64,000 nucleotides of DNA from Methanomassiliicoccaceae archaeon UBA472 (GCA_002497075.1 DAML01000008.1:3605-67604), one strand, 5' to 3'; positions 23,520 to 35,390 are shown, numbered from the stretch's first letter. Made by a program: numbers and translations. The notes: generated from the sequence alone by a model not told the origin.

Positions 23520-24523
23520 CGTTCCCGCACCAGGCGCATCTCACGTTCCAGTATCGAGCGTTCCTGCACGCTGAGGCTGGCCGGGTCTATTGACAAGAGG
23601 AACAGGGCCTGCCGCTCGCTGATGCGGTCCACAAGGGACCGGATGAAGCGCAGCGCCCCTTCGAACGAATTGCTGCTGATGAGGTACTGCAGGTCGTCGA
23701 TAAGAATGACCGCCTTCTCCTGCCGCTCCATGAACTCCTCCAGCACCACCACGATCTTCTCCAGCGACGGCGGGATGGTCCGCTCCGCCTCCGATTCGTG
23801 GTCCGTAAGCCAGATCAGCTCGGCCTTGATCTCGTTGTAGGACTTGCGCAGCAACCGCGGATTCGTTCTCGATATCGCCAATCCCTGGTAGCCCTTGGCC
23901 AGGTAGCCGACGAAGATGCCATGTGAGAAGTCCCGGGATTGTTCTTCAACAAGGTAGCTCTCTCCTTCGTCCAGCTCCAGCTCCACGTCCCGCAGGTCGC
24001 GCTTGCTGGCCATCTCCAGTGATTTCTCGCGGTGGTACTTCATGATGGCCTGCTTGAGCTCCAGGATGTTAACGGCCTCGCCAAGCCCCTCGCCGGCGCT
24101 CTCCACCCGCAGGTTGTCGCGGTAGAAGTGCATGATGAACTCGGTGAGGTCTGGCGCCCGGTCCTGCCGGTAGTCCTCGATCAGCGATTCCAGGGCTTTC
24201 CGGTCGCCTACCCTCATCAAGGTTATCGACGTGTCGGGGAATATCGAATCGCCGAGGGTGAACTCCGCCGCCCGCTCGCCGCGGTACATCATCTCCACGC
24301 TGTTGTTCCCGGAGGGTTTGAAGCTGTACAGGGCGACGGTCGGTGATCCCTGATCGAACACCAGGACGCCGTTCGAAGAATCCCCGTCCAGGGTCAGAAC
24401 GGTGCGCAGATAGCCGGTGAACCCCTCTTTCTTTATGGTGTCCAGAAGCTCGCGGAGCGAGGCCTGACCGCCCTTTCGCTCCTCCTCCCTTTCCGCGGAC
24501 GGCAGACGCATCTCCGAAATCAT
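23516..24523 (-). CDS. DUF835 domain protein
   Basis: 335 residues from the ATG at 24523; the upstream extension to 24622 has an unlikely composition. The N-terminal ~110 residues look like a sensor module (ELLDTIKKEGFTGYLRT, VLVFDQGSPTVALYSF), similar in pattern to DUF4388/PATAN domains. The C-terminal ~150 residues form the DUF835 domain: YLVEEQSRDFSHGIFVGYLA, GLAISRTNPRLLRKSY, VVLEEFMERQEKAVILIDDL and QALFLLSIDPASLS, a degenerate RecA-like fold without a P-loop. DUF835 proteins are common in Thermoplasmata and Thermococci and occur with signalling domains; no function is proven. It overlaps the convergent zinc-ribbon gene by 4 nt. Confidence 0.75.
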   Translation of the reverse strand: MISEMRLPSAEREEERKGGQASLRELLDTIKKEGFTGYLRTVLTLDGDSSNGVLVFDQGSPTVALYSFKPSGNNSVEMMYRGERAAEFTLGDSIFPDTSITLMRVGDRKALESLIEDYRQDRAPDLTEFIMHFYRDNLRVESAGEGLGEAVNILELKQAIMKYHREKSLEMASKRDLRDVELELDEGESYLVEEQSRDFSHGIFVGYLAKGYQGLAISRTNPRLLRKSYNEIKAELIWLTDHESEAERTIPPSLEKIVVVLEEFMERQEKAVILIDDLQYLISSNSFEGALRFIRSLVDRISERQALFLLSIDPASLSVQERSILEREMRLVRER

Positions 24524-24644
24524 GTGACCCTGTAGACAAAGGGGAATGCCAGATAATATAATTGTCTGAATCGAGAACGTCAGAAACGCGGTCCGATCAG
24601 CAGTTGAAAATTGTATAAACAAGGAAAAATATTACTTCTGTTGC

Positions 24645-25175
24645 ATGGAATCGACAGATGACCCAGAAGGCAACAGTTCGCTTCAGTATTCATTCAAGTT
24701 GCCTGTTCGCGAAAAAGCGTATTTGCTGATCCTTTCGGGCTTTGTCCTTGCGCTCGGGTTTTTCACAATATTCATATCAGAGCTTTTTATAGTAACGGTT
24801 ATCACATTGGGCGTTTTGGCGATATTTTATTTTTTCATTCTACTCTGGACCTTCTCCGCCTGTCCTAAGACGATAACGATCCAAGGCGAATCCATTATTA
24901 TGAAAAACATATTATTTAATAGGATTAGGAAGATATCGGACATCTTCTGGTTGGACCTGTTCTCGGGAGACGACATCTGGGAACGTTCCTCCCGTATGCA
25001 GTTCGATGAGGGATGGTCCGAATTCATCATCAAATCATCATACGATGCTGGATTAGCGATACAAGAAGCCTATGTAAAGAAATTTGGCGAGAGACCATTG
25101 ACATACAAGGAATACCTTAAGAAAAACGATCGACTTAAATGGATTTCATCACCCCCGAGCATGGACGATCAATAA
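24645..25175 (+). CDS. Uncharacterised membrane protein, AT-rich
   Basis: 176 residues, not recognised. Two hydrophobic segments in series (AYLLILSGFVLALGFFTIFI; LFIVTVITLGVLAIFYFFIL) are followed by a cytoplasmic or external domain of ~100 residues with aromatic and charged residues (SDIFWLDLFSGDDIWERSSR) and the C-terminal PLTYKEYLKKNDRLKW. The topology resembles small PH-like membrane proteins (bPH/YdbT), with TITIQGESIIMKN as the first beta strands; this is tentative. Its base composition is clearly lower in G+C than the flanking genes, and it sits next to a tRNA gene, which hints at horizontal origin. TATA-like AATTGTATAAAC lies about 30 nt upstream. Confidence 0.6.
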   Translation: MESTDDPEGNSSLQYSFKLPVREKAYLLILSGFVLALGFFTIFISELFIVTVITLGVLAIFYFFILLWTFSACPKTITIQGESIIMKNILFNRIRKISDIFWLDLFSGDDIWERSSRMQFDEGWSEFIIKSSYDAGLAIQEAYVKKFGERPLTYKEYLKKNDRLKWISSPPSMDDQ

Positions 25176-25186
25176 AAAATCGATGG

Positions 25187-25208
25187 CCATCATCTACGAT
25201 GATGATGG
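25187..25208. terminator. Hairpin after the AT-rich membrane protein gene
   Basis: CCATCATC (25187-25194) and GATGATGG (25201-25208) are perfectly complementary with a 6-nt loop, beginning 12 nt after the stop codon. It could be a termination or mRNA-stabilising hairpin; there is no long T-tract after it. Confidence 0.4.
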
Positions 25209-25235
25209 TATAGTAGGAGCTACAGAGGTCACAAC

Positions 25236-25245
25236 AAATTTTAAA
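25236..25245 (+). promoter_or_regulatory. TATA box of tRNA-Thr
   Basis: AAATTTTAAA lies about 30 nt upstream of the first base of the tRNA at 25274, the expected distance for an archaeal promoter with little or no 5' leader. Confidence 0.5.
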
Positions 25246-25273
25246 TGGCCGTAGCGGTTGATGTCGGCCTAGC

Positions 25274-25370
25274 GCCACTGTAGCTCAGCGGTAGCCCCTT
25301 CACGGGGCCGCTAGAGAGCGGCGGTTTCGTAAACCGCAGGCCGGGGGTTCAATACCCTCCAGTGGCTCCA
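25274..25370 (+). tRNA. tRNA-Thr(CGT) with a 22-nt intron in the D-loop
   Basis: Acceptor stem GCCACTG/CAGTGGC, discriminator U and encoded CCA (25368-25370). The anticodon stem GCGGT/ACCGC encloses TTCGTAA, giving anticodon CGT (reads ACG, threonine). Variable loop AGGCC; T-arm GGGGG-TTCAATA-CCCTC with one G-U pair. As written, the D-arm does not fold. Removing 25293-25314 restores GCTC-AGCGGTA-GAGC, a textbook D-arm. The mature tRNA is therefore 75 nt including CCA. It ends one base before the last base of the convergent thiC gene. Confidence 0.92.
25293..25314 (+). other. Non-canonical tRNA intron (position 20/21) with complete BHB motif
   Basis: Reading 25283-25319: D-stem GCTC (83-86), central helix AGCG (87-90), bulge GTA (91-93), intron stem GCCCC (94-98), loop TTCAC (99-303), GGGGC (304-308), central helix CGCT (309-312), bulge AGA (313-315), D-stem GAGC (316-319). 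This is the helix-bulge-helix-bulge-helix target of the archaeal splicing endonuclease with a 4-bp central helix and two 3-nt bulges. Cutting after the second base of each bulge removes exactly 22 nt. Confidence 0.88.
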
Positions 25371-25371
25371 T

Positions 25372-26640
25372 TCATTCTTCTAGGTACTTTTGGACCAACT
25401 TGATGGCGCACACGTCACCGCACATTGAGCAGCCCTCGTCCTCAGCGGTCGCCCCGCGTTTGCGGTATCTTCTAGCCTTCTCCGGATCCAACGCCTCACG
25501 GTACATCGCTTCCCAGTCCAGCTTCTTGCGCGCCCGGGCCATGCGCTCGTCCCGCTCCGCCCCGCGCCCCAACGCCAGATCGGCGGCGTGCGCGGCGATC
25601 TTGCTGGCGATGACGCCCTCCTTGACGTCCTCCACGTCCGGAAGGGACAGATGCTCGGCCGGTGTCACATAGCAGAGGAAGTCCGCTCCGGCGAATGCCG
25701 CAATAGCACCGCCGATGGCGCCGACGATGTGGTCGTACCCAGGCGCTATATCGGTAACGAGAGGTCCGAGCACGTAGAACGGCGCGTTGTCGCAGACGCG
25801 CTTCTCCAGCTGCACGTTCGCCTGTATCTGTGAGAGAGGCACGTGACCGGGGCCCTCGACCATGCATTGTACGCCAACTTCACGGCAGCGCTGCACCAGT
25901 TCTCCGAGGATGATCAGTTCCTGTATCTGGGCGCGGTCCGTAGCGTCGGCCACGCAACCCGGGCGTAAGCCGTCGCCGAGGCTGATGGCGAACTCGTACT
26001 TCTGGGCCAGCTCCAGCAGGTAATCGAAGTTCTCGTAGAGCGGGTTCTCCATCTTGTTGTGGAGGATCCAGGCGGTGAGGAACGATCCGCCGCGAGATAC
26101 CACGTCGGTAAGGCGCCCGGAATTGCGCAAACGTGACACGGACTCCAGGGTGATGCCGCAATGGACCGTCATGAAGTCCACGCCGTCCTTGGCGTGGCGT
26201 TCTATGCCGCCGAACATGTCGTCCTCGTCCATGTCCACCACCGCGCTGCGGCGGGCGGCGCGCAACCCCTCTTGATAGATCGGAACGGTGCCGACCGGCA
26301 CGCGCACCTCCTTGAGTATCGTGCGGCGTATGGCGTCCACGTCACCGCCGGTGCTGAGGTCCATTATGGCGTCCGCGCCGTAACGGACGGCGACGCGGGC
26401 CTTCTCCAGCTCCGGCTCCAGGTCCGGGAGGTCCCTGGACGTTCCCACGTTGGCGTTGACCTTGACGGTAAGGCCTTCCCCGATGGCGCACGGTTCTGGC
26501 GAGTGTATCGGATTGCAAGGGATGACCGCGCGGCCGGTGGCCAGCATGCGCCTGATCCACTCGGGGTCCGCCCCTTCGGCCTTGGCCGCCCTCTTGACCT
26601 CCTCTGAGGGACCGGCCCTCGCTCGGAACATTATGCTCAT
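25372..26640 (-). CDS. thiC: Phosphomethylpyrimidine synthase ThiC
   Basis: 422 residues from the ATG at 26640 (SIMFRARAG follows; an upstream Met at 26652 and another at 26631 are alternatives). Conserved features: KVNANVGTSRDLPDLEPEL, DLSTGGDVDAIRR, GTVPIYQE, FMTVHCGITLESV, VSRGGSFLTAWILHN, ISLGDGLRPG, MVEGPGHVPLSQIQANV, PFYVLGPLVTDIAPGYDHI and YVTPAEHLSLP. The C-terminal CSMCGDVC (Cys404, 407, 411) binds the [4Fe-4S] cluster. ThiC is the radical-SAM enzyme that rearranges aminoimidazole ribotide to the HMP pyrimidine of thiamine. The length is that of the short archaeal/bacterial form. Together with thi4 it gives both branches of the pathway. No TPP riboswitch was recognised in the leader. 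Confidence 0.96.
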   Translation of the reverse strand: MSIMFRARAGPSEEVKRAAKAEGADPEWIRRMLATGRAVIPCNPIHSPEPCAIGEGLTVKVNANVGTSRDLPDLEPELEKARVAVRYGADAIMDLSTGGDVDAIRRTILKEVRVPVGTVPIYQEGLRAARRSAVVDMDEDDMFGGIERHAKDGVDFMTVHCGITLESVSRLRNSGRLTDVVSRGGSFLTAWILHNKMENPLYENFDYLLELAQKYEFAISLGDGLRPGCVADATDRAQIQELIILGELVQRCREVGVQCMVEGPGHVPLSQIQANVQLEKRVCDNAPFYVLGPLVTDIAPGYDHIVGAIGGAIAAFAGADFLCYVTPAEHLSLPDVEDVKEGVIASKIAAHAADLALGRGAERDERMARARKKLDWEAMYREALDPEKARRYRKRGATAEDEGCSMCGDVCAIKLVQKYLEE

Positions 26641-26652
26641 CGTCGCCACCAA

Positions 26653-29312
<2,660 letters not shown>

Positions 29313-29322
29313 GGTGACCAAA

Positions 29323-32300
29323 ATGACCGACGACGACACCAACCAGCAGGCCCCGGAACAGAACGCGGGGGACGCCAAGGTCCCCGACGCGGGAACGCAC
29401 AAGGTAGTTCTCCAGCCCATCGAGAATGAGATGAAGAAGTCCTACATCGACTACTCGATGAGCGTCATTGTCTCGCGAGCCTTACCGGATGCCAGGGACG
29501 GGCTTAAGCCCGTGCACCGCCGCATCCTGTACTCGATGTACGACATGTCGCTCAATCACAACAAGGCGCACAAGAAGAGCGCCAGGGTCGTGGGTGAGTG
29601 CTTCGTGGCTGGAACCCGGGTTCTGACCGAGAGAGGGCTCATCCCGATCGAGGAGGTCCAGCTCGGAGAAAAGGTCTACACGCAGAACGGCAGATCGAAG
29701 GTGACCGAGCTGTACGAGATGCCAGAAAGGTCGCTCCTACAGGTGGGCTTTGAGAACGGAATGGGGCTGACCTGCACGCCATCGCAGCCCTTCAAGGTCC
29801 TTTCCCAGGACCTAACATACCAATGGAAGGAGGCCAAGGACCTCAACGCTGGCGACCACCTGGTCATGCGCCTGGAATATCCTGAGCTATTGAAGGTCAA
29901 GCTGCCCGACTGGCACGGCAAGGAGATGTTCCTGGACGAGGACATAGCGTATTTGATCGGCCAGTTCCTTTCCGACGGATGGTTCGAGAACTACCACGGA
30001 CGCTTCAATTTCTTCTCCTCGCACGAGGAGACCATGGTGAGGGTCCGCGACTGCCTCAGAAGGGTCTTCGGATATGAAGCGACCATCGAGATGGACGCCG
30101 AGCCGTTCTTCCATCAGGACGGGCACGAATCGGTCTCCATAGGTTTCCAGGTACGGGTCAACCGTAAGGAGCTGAACCAGTATCTGATATCCGCCCTGGG
30201 GATCGACGGTAGCTGGAAGTCTGCCACAAAGCGCATACCTGAATCTTTCTTCCGATCTCCTAGATCAGTGCTCGCCTCCCTGCTGTCCGGTCTGATAGAC
30301 GGGGACGGGTCCGTTCATATTGATAGGAACTTAGTGCAGTACGGGACCATATCCACGCAGCTGGCGAATGACATCCAGATCGTCCTGCAGCACCTTGGGG
30401 TTCTCTCCAGACGATACCTGCAGAAGATGAGCGAGGAGTTCCGGATGATCAACGATAGCATCCTCAACCCCCATCATCCTCTCCACTCGATAGAGGTCGG
30501 AGGCAGGTTCGCCAAGGGCCTGGCGAAGATGCTGGACCTGGCGAACGAAGACAAGCGTGAACGTTTGAACAGGATCGCCAAAGCGCAGGTGGACGCCGCC
30601 CCCTACGACCGCATACCCTTCCTCGGTCAAGCGGTGTTCCAAGATCTCTCCGACCACCACCTGGGCGGTGGCTGGTACGAGGATATGTCTGGCCAGAAGT
30701 TCAGGTCCGGCATATGCTACCCGGACGGCACCAAGATCCGTTACTCTTCAGACCTGAAGGAACGGCCCCTAGGACGGACCCAGCTGAAAGACTGGGGCAT
30801 CCAGGAGAAGCTTGGGCGCATCCAGTCCAAGCTATGTCCGTTCATCGACGAGGTCGTGGACGACCATCTGTACTTCGTCGAGGTAACCAAAATATCGGAA
30901 GCTCCAGCTCAAAAGACCTACGACCTGCAGGTAGCCGGCGCGCATGAGTTCATTGCAGACGGATTGGTGGTCCATAATTGCCTCGGAAAATATCACCCGC
31001 ACGGCGATACCGCCGTCTACGACTCGATGGTCCGTCTCGCCCAGGACTTCTCCTTGAGGTACACTTTGGTGGAAGGCCAAGGCAACTTCGGTTCCGTCGA
31101 TGGCGACGAAGCGGCGGCCATGAGGTACACCGAATGCCGCATGCAGGAGCGCGCCGAGGATATGCTGGCCGACCTGGACAAGGACACGGTGGAATGGGGC
31201 GACAACTTCGACGCCTCCCTGAAAGAGCCGCTGGTCATCCCGTCCAAGCTTCCCAACCTGATAATCAACGGCTCGGCCGGCATAGCCGTGGGGATGGCCA
31301 CCAACATGCCTCCGCACAACCTTTCCGAGGTCTCCGACGCCATCGTCTATCTGGTTGATAACCCAGACGTCGACGTCATGGACCTCATGCAGTTCGTCAA
31401 AGGACCGGACTTCCCGACTGGCGGCACCATATACGGTCTCAGCGGCATCGTGGAGGCGTATCAGACCGGGCGCGGGAAGATCAAGGTTCGAGCGAAAACG
31501 CACTTCGAAGAGGTCGAGCACCGCAAGCGCATCATCGTCGACGAGATACCGTACCAGGTCAACAAGTCCTTGCTCGTGGAGAGCATCGCCGAACTTGTCA
31601 AAGATAAAAAGATCGAAGGGATCACCGACCTGCGCGACGAATCGGACCGCGACGGCATGCGCATCGTCATCGACCTGCGCAAGGACGTCATGGAGGAGAT
31701 CATTCTTAACCAGCTCTTCAAGCACACCCAGATGGAGGTCACCTTCGGCATAATCAACCTGGCCTTGGTGGACAACCAGCCCCGGGTGCTGACCCTGAAG
31801 GAGGAAATGCAGATATTCATCGACCATCGCCACAACATGGTGGTGAACCGCACCAAGTTCGATCTGGCGCAGGCCAGAAAGCGCGACCACATCCTGCAGG
31901 GATTGGTCAAAGCCATCAGCGCTCTGGACGAGACGCTGCATATAATCCGATCGGCCAACTCCCCCGAGGAGGCGCGCACCGGGCTCATGGCCCGCTTCGA
32001 GCTGGACGAGGAGCAGGCGAAAGCGATCCTCGACATGCGCCTGCAGAAGTTGACCGGTCTGGAGCTGGAGGCCATACAGGCCGAGTTCCAGGAGATCGAG
32101 AAGCTGATACGCGACCTGGAGGACATCCTTGCGAACGAGTCGCGCATCATGGGCATCATCAAGGCCGAGACGCTGGAGATGAAGGAGAAGTATGGCGACG
32201 AGCGTAAAACAGATATCGTCGCCCACGCCCTGGACATGGACATCGAGGACCTCATCCCCAACGAGGAGATGGTGCTCATGATCACCCAGGACGGCTACAT

Positions 32301-33321
32301 CAAACGAATGCCGTTGGACACCTACAAGCAGCAGCGCCGCGGAGGACTGGGGTTAATGGGCATGGAGACCAAGGAGGAGGACGTCGTCACTGACCTCTTC
32401 GTCAGCATGACCCACGACTACGTGATGTTCTTCACCGACTTCGGGAAGATGTACTCGCTCAAGGCCTGGCAGGTGCCGGTCGGCTCCCGCCAGTCCAAGG
32501 GCAAGCCCATCGTGAACCTGCTGCCCAAGCTGGAGGAGGGCGAGAATATCATGGCCACCCGCCCGATAACGAAGCTGGCGGGCGACCATTACCTGGTGTT
32601 CGCCACCCGGGCCGGGATAATCAAGAAGACCCCTCTGTCCGCTTACGCCAACATCCGCTCGCGCGGCCTCATCGCCGTCGGGCTGGAGGAGGGCGACAAG
32701 CTGGTGGACGTCAAGCTCACCGACGGTTCGAAAGAAATAATCCTGGCCACCCGGAAAGGGCTGGCGGCCCGCTTCGACGAGGCCCAGGTGCGGCCCATGG
32801 GCCGCCCGGCGCACGGCGTCATCGGTATCCGTCCGGACAAGGACGACGAGGTGGTCAGCATGGCCATCGTGACATCCGACTCGCAACTGCTGACCGTAAC
32901 CGAGAACGGCTACGGCAAGATATCCGTGGTCGGCAAGAAGGATGCCGATGACGAACGCGACACGTACCGCAAGACCCACCGCGGCAGCAAGGGCGTCATA
33001 ACCATCCGCACGGAAGGGCGCAACGGCGATGTCGTTTCCGTCATGGAGGTGGAGCAGGACGACGAGCTCATCCTGGCCACCGTGAACGGCATGGTGCAGC
33101 GCATACGGGTGGCGGACATCAGGGTCATGGGGCGGGCGACGCAGGGCGTAACCGTAATGGACCTGCGCGATAACGACAAAGTTATCGCCGTAGCCAGATT
33201 AGCCGGGCGCAAGGAGGAGCAGGCCGTTCAGGAAGCGGAGGTGCACGAGGACGCAGCCTTCCCGGAGATGAAGGAGCCCGAGGAGCCAGAGAACGATGCG
33301 CCCGAGGAAGAGGAGGAGTGA
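29323..33321 (+). CDS. gyrA: DNA gyrase subunit A with intein
   Basis: 1,332-residue precursor; 872 after removal of a 460-residue intein. N-terminal winged helix: [33 protein letters not shown]. After intein removal, [28 protein letters not shown] is restored. Catalytic Tyr602 lies in [10 protein letters not shown] (Tyr142 of the spliced form). [26 protein letters not shown] and GGTIYG segments follow, then a coiled-coil arm. The C-terminal beta-pinwheel includes the GyrA box QQRRGGLG and ends in an acidic tail ([14 protein letters not shown]), which could modulate wrapping as in some bacterial GyrA. GyrA cleaves and rejoins DNA in the supercoiling reaction. The ATG is preceded by GAGGTG. 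Confidence 0.97.
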   Translation: MTDDDTNQQAPEQNAGDAKVPDAGTHKVVLQPIENEMKKSYIDYSMSVIVSRALPDARDGLKPVHRRILYSMYDMSLNHNKAHKKSARVVGECFVAGTRVLTERGLIPIEEVQLGEKVYTQNGRSKVTELYEMPERSLLQVGFENGMGLTCTPSQPFKVLSQDLTYQWKEAKDLNAGDHLVMRLEYPELLKVKLPDWHGKEMFLDEDIAYLIGQFLSDGWFENYHGRFNFFSSHEETMVRVRDCLRRVFGYEATIEMDAEPFFHQDGHESVSIGFQVRVNRKELNQYLISALGIDGSWKSATKRIPESFFRSPRSVLASLLSGLIDGDGSVHIDRNLVQYGTISTQLANDIQIVLQHLGVLSRRYLQKMSEEFRMINDSILNPHHPLHSIEVGGRFAKGLAKMLDLANEDKRERLNRIAKAQVDAAPYDRIPFLGQAVFQDLSDHHLGGGWYEDMSGQKFRSGICYPDGTKIRYSSDLKERPLGRTQLKDWGIQEKLGRIQSKLCPFIDEVVDDHLYFVEVTKISEAPAQKTYDLQVAGAHEFIADGLVVHNCLGKYHPHGDTAVYDSMVRLAQDFSLRYTLVEGQGNFGSVDGDEAAAMRYTECRMQERAEDMLADLDKDTVEWGDNFDASLKEPLVIPSKLPNLIINGSAGIAVGMATNMPPHNLSEVSDAIVYLVDNPDVDVMDLMQFVKGPDFPTGGTIYGLSGIVEAYQTGRGKIKVRAKTHFEEVEHRKRIIVDEIPYQVNKSLLVESIAELVKDKKIEGITDLRDESDRDGMRIVIDLRKDVMEEIILNQLFKHTQMEVTFGIINLALVDNQPRVLTLKEEMQIFIDHRHNMVVNRTKFDLAQARKRDHILQGLVKAISALDETLHIIRSANSPEEARTGLMARFELDEEQAKAILDMRLQKLTGLELEAIQAEFQEIEKLIRDLEDILANESRIMGIIKAETLEMKEKYGDERKTDIVAHALDMDIEDLIPNEEMVLMITQDGYIKRMPLDTYKQQRRGGLGLMGMETKEEDVVTDLFVSMTHDYVMFFTDFGKMYSLKAWQVPVGSRQSKGKPIVNLLPKLEEGENIMATRPITKLAGDHYLVFATRAGIIKKTPLSAYANIRSRGLIAVGLEEGDKLVDVKLTDGSKEIILATRKGLAARFDEAQVRPMGRPAHGVIGIRPDKDDEVVSMAIVTSDSQLLTVTENGYGKISVVGKKDADDERDTYRKTHRGSKGVITIRTEGRNGDVVSVMEVEQDDELILATVNGMVQRIRVADIRVMGRATQGVTVMDLRDNDKVIAVARLAGRKEEQAVQEAEVHEDAAFPEMKEPEEPENDAPEEEEE
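29599..30978 (+). other. Intein with LAGLIDADG homing endonuclease in GyrA
   Basis: 460 residues (93-552 of the precursor), from [20 protein letters not shown] to [11 protein letters not shown], followed by Cys553. Two LAGLIDADG-type helices are visible: [14 protein letters not shown] and [17 protein letters not shown], each ending in the catalytic acidic residue, so the endonuclease may be active. The C-terminal block is [17 protein letters not shown]. The site VVGE|C is before the HPHGD loop and differs from the site at the catalytic Tyr used by mycobacterial GyrA inteins. Confidence 0.95.
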
Positions 33322-33421
33322 GCGGGCGAATATCTTTATGCTCAAATCGGAATATCATCTAGAGCCTGGGCAGGGTCCGGATCGTCATATCTGGACATGT
33401 CAGGCACGGCGGTGAGCTCGA

Positions 33422-34123
33422 TTGTTGCGCGATTCGATACCAGGGCTAGAAAAGGTCTTCCGAACCGACATAGAGGCGCCGAAGGTAGTTCTGGTGACCG
33501 GTCCCCCGGGCTCCATGAAGACCTCCTTCTGCTACTCGGTCATCTCGAACTATCTGGAGAAGTCGGGGGAGTTCGGCCTGTACGTCACATTGGAAGAGAC
33601 CGCGGACAGCCACCTGCGCAACATGCGCAGCCTGAACATCGCGCTGAACGACAAGATGGAGATCTCGGACTTCACCGACCTGCGGGAGCTGGACGAGATA
33701 GTTGAGGTGGACGCCCCCACCGATTACATGGACTTCATAATCCAGATGATCAGCTATCACAAGAAGAAGCACGGCGACCAGTTCACCGTGTTCGCCCTGG
33801 ATTCGTTAGGGGCGCTCTATTCCCTCATGGAAGACGTCAAGGGAATACGGAAGAAGATGTTCTACTTCTTCAAGACCCTGAGGGATTACAACCTGACCTG
33901 TTTCATAGTGATGGAGAGAGGACCGAACACTCCCTCCGAGCTGCTGGGCGACGAGGGGTTCCTGGTCGACGGCATAATAGAGCTGGGACTGGACCGCACC
34001 CGCGGCAAGCTGGTGCGGTACATGAGGGTGGAGAAGATGCGGGCCTGCGAGCACAGCATGGAAAGGCACACCCTGGAGGTCGGGGAGAAAGGCCTCACGG
34101 TGCTGGGGCCTACCCTGGCTTAA
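33422..34123 (+). CDS. KaiC/ArlH-like RecA-fold ATPase
   Basis: 233 residues. An in-frame stop at 33413-33415 and the absence of any ATG before the P-loop force a TTG start (33422 or 33425). Walker A is VVLVTGPPGSMKTSFCYSV, Walker B is FTVFALDSLGALYSLM, and the C-terminus has the usual beta strands (LVRYMRVEKMRACEHSMER). A single RecA domain of ~230 residues is the size of ArlH (FlaH), the KaiC-like partner of the archaellum motor ATPase, and of stand-alone RAD55-type proteins. The nucleotide-binding residues are intact. It is followed after 18 nt by the coiled-coil zinc-ribbon gene, probably in one operon, and then by the surface protein and filament genes. A role in filament assembly or signalling is inference. 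Confidence 0.75.
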   Translation: MLRDSIPGLEKVFRTDIEAPKVVLVTGPPGSMKTSFCYSVISNYLEKSGEFGLYVTLEETADSHLRNMRSLNIALNDKMEISDFTDLRELDEIVEVDAPTDYMDFIIQMISYHKKKHGDQFTVFALDSLGALYSLMEDVKGIRKKMFYFFKTLRDYNLTCFIVMERGPNTPSELLGDEGFLVDGIIELGLDRTRGKLVRYMRVEKMRACEHSMERHTLEVGEKGLTVLGPTLA

Positions 34124-34141
34124 TGATCATGAGGTGACACT

Positions 34142-35389
34142 ATGTCCGAAGAGCAAATTCCGATCTGGCAGGTAATCGAGGAGTTCAAGGAGAAGATAAA
34201 GGTCCAGGAGGCCGACATCAAGAGGCGCAAGGAGGACCTGGAGAAGTGGGAATCGACCCTCAGGTCCAAGGAGGACCAGCTGGACCAGGTTCAGCAGTCC
34301 CAGGTCTCGAAGGATGGGGAGCTGAAGGACCGCGAGGCCAAGGTCATACCCCGCGAGGAGGCCGCCACCCGCATGGAGAGGGAGCTGGCGGCGCTGAACG
34401 CTGAGCTTCGCACCAGGGAGGAGGAGATGCACCGCCTGAGGGTGGACCTGGAGCGGCGGGACCGCGAGGTCCTTCAGCAGGAGGAGCAGGTACGCTCTCT
34501 GTTCCAGCAGGCCAGTGAGCATGACGCGAGCATGCGCGAGGTCACCAAGAAGATAGCCCTGATGGAGGAGCAGATGCACGAGGAGGTCAACCTGGTCAGG
34601 CAATCGCTGGAAGCGACCAACGCCCGCCGGGAGGAGATGCTGGCCAAGATCAAGGTAATGGAGGAGCAGGCTGACGCGCTAGCTACCGGCAAACGCGTCA
34701 CCATGGAGGAGCAGAAGCGCCTGGTGGACTGGGAACGCTCGCTCACCGAAAGGGAGGAGGCGCTCACGGCCAGGGAGGCGGTGCAGATGAGACGCGAGGG
34801 CACCCCTGTTCCGGCAACTGAATCGTTCGAGGGCGGAGAGGCCGAGGAGAAGGTGGCCCAGTCCCTGGTGACCAAGGTAGAGGACGTCTCGGAGCCGATA
34901 ATTCCGGCAATCGAGCCTCCGACCGAGAAGGCGGAGGTCAAGGAGGAGGCGAAGGAACCTGTGGCCCCGGTTCATCCCCGGGCGGAGCCTGAGCCGGTCA
35001 AGGCCGAGGAGCCGCCGAAGGCCGTTGAGCCGGAGAAGAAGGCCGAAGCCGTCGCTCTTCCGGAGATCAAGTGCCCCAACTGCGGGACCATCAACGACGG
35101 CGCCGCCAAGCGCTGCTACGCCTGCGGTCAGAAGCTGGATGAGGAATCGATAAAGGCCTTCGAGGCCAAGAAGGCCGAGCGTGCCGCCGAAGAGGCTCGA
35201 AAGGATGCGGAACGCAAGGCGGCCGAGGAGAGACGGGAGGCCGAGCGCGCCGCCGAAGAGGCTCGAAAGGAAGCGGAACGCGTCGCTGCAGAGGAAAAGG
35301 CCAAGCCAGCTCCCCCGACGTCAGAGCATCAGACGTCCGCCGAGGACAAAAAGCCGGTGTCAATAAGGAAGATCATCAAGAGGAAGTGA
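34142..35389 (+). CDS. Coiled-coil protein with central zinc ribbon
   Basis: 415 residues. Residues ~10-215 form an almost continuous coiled coil (EADIKRRKEDLEKWESTL; ERDREVLQQEEQVRSLF-type heptads). A Pro/Glu/Val-rich linker precedes a zinc ribbon CPNCGTINDGAAKRCYACG at about 310, and an Ala/Glu/Arg/Lys helix containing a 22-residue tandem duplication ends in a basic tail (SIRKIIKRK). The tail resembles the end of the surface protein (FRRIVRRTG). No enzyme motif. The start follows GAGGTGACACT. The gene lies directly behind the KaiC-like ATPase gene. Likely a structural or adaptor protein linking the ATPase to a partner (inference). Confidence 0.7.
   Translation: MSEEQIPIWQVIEEFKEKIKVQEADIKRRKEDLEKWESTLRSKEDQLDQVQQSQVSKDGELKDREAKVIPREEAATRMERELAALNAELRTREEEMHRLRVDLERRDREVLQQEEQVRSLFQQASEHDASMREVTKKIALMEEQMHEEVNLVRQSLEATNARREEMLAKIKVMEEQADALATGKRVTMEEQKRLVDWERSLTEREEALTAREAVQMRREGTPVPATESFEGGEAEEKVAQSLVTKVEDVSEPIIPAIEPPTEKAEVKEEAKEPVAPVHPRAEPEPVKAEEPPKAVEPEKKAEAVALPEIKCPNCGTINDGAAKRCYACGQKLDEESIKAFEAKKAERAAEEARKDAERKAAEERREAERAAEEARKEAERVAAEEKAKPAPPTSEHQTSAEDKKPVSIRKIIKRK
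35173..35281 (+). repeat. 66-bp-spaced tandem duplication
   Basis: The 43-nt segments 35173-35215 and 35239-35281 are near-identical (differences only at third-position-like sites), offset by 66 nt, encoding two copies of an AERAAEEARKxAER helix. This adds one extra 22-residue coiled-coil turn to the protein. Confidence 0.7.
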
Positions 35390-35390
35390 C

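Noticed and set aside
25274..25370. Decayed or pseudo tRNA because of the odd D-arm
   Set aside because: All other arms are intact, CCA is encoded, a promoter is present and removal of a BHB-bounded segment gives a perfect tRNA.
30832..32226. Long open frame on the minus strand inside gyrA (464 codons)
   Set aside because: It is antisense to conserved gyrA sequence, has His/Val/Leu-rich low-quality composition and no family features; it is a shadow caused by high G+C.
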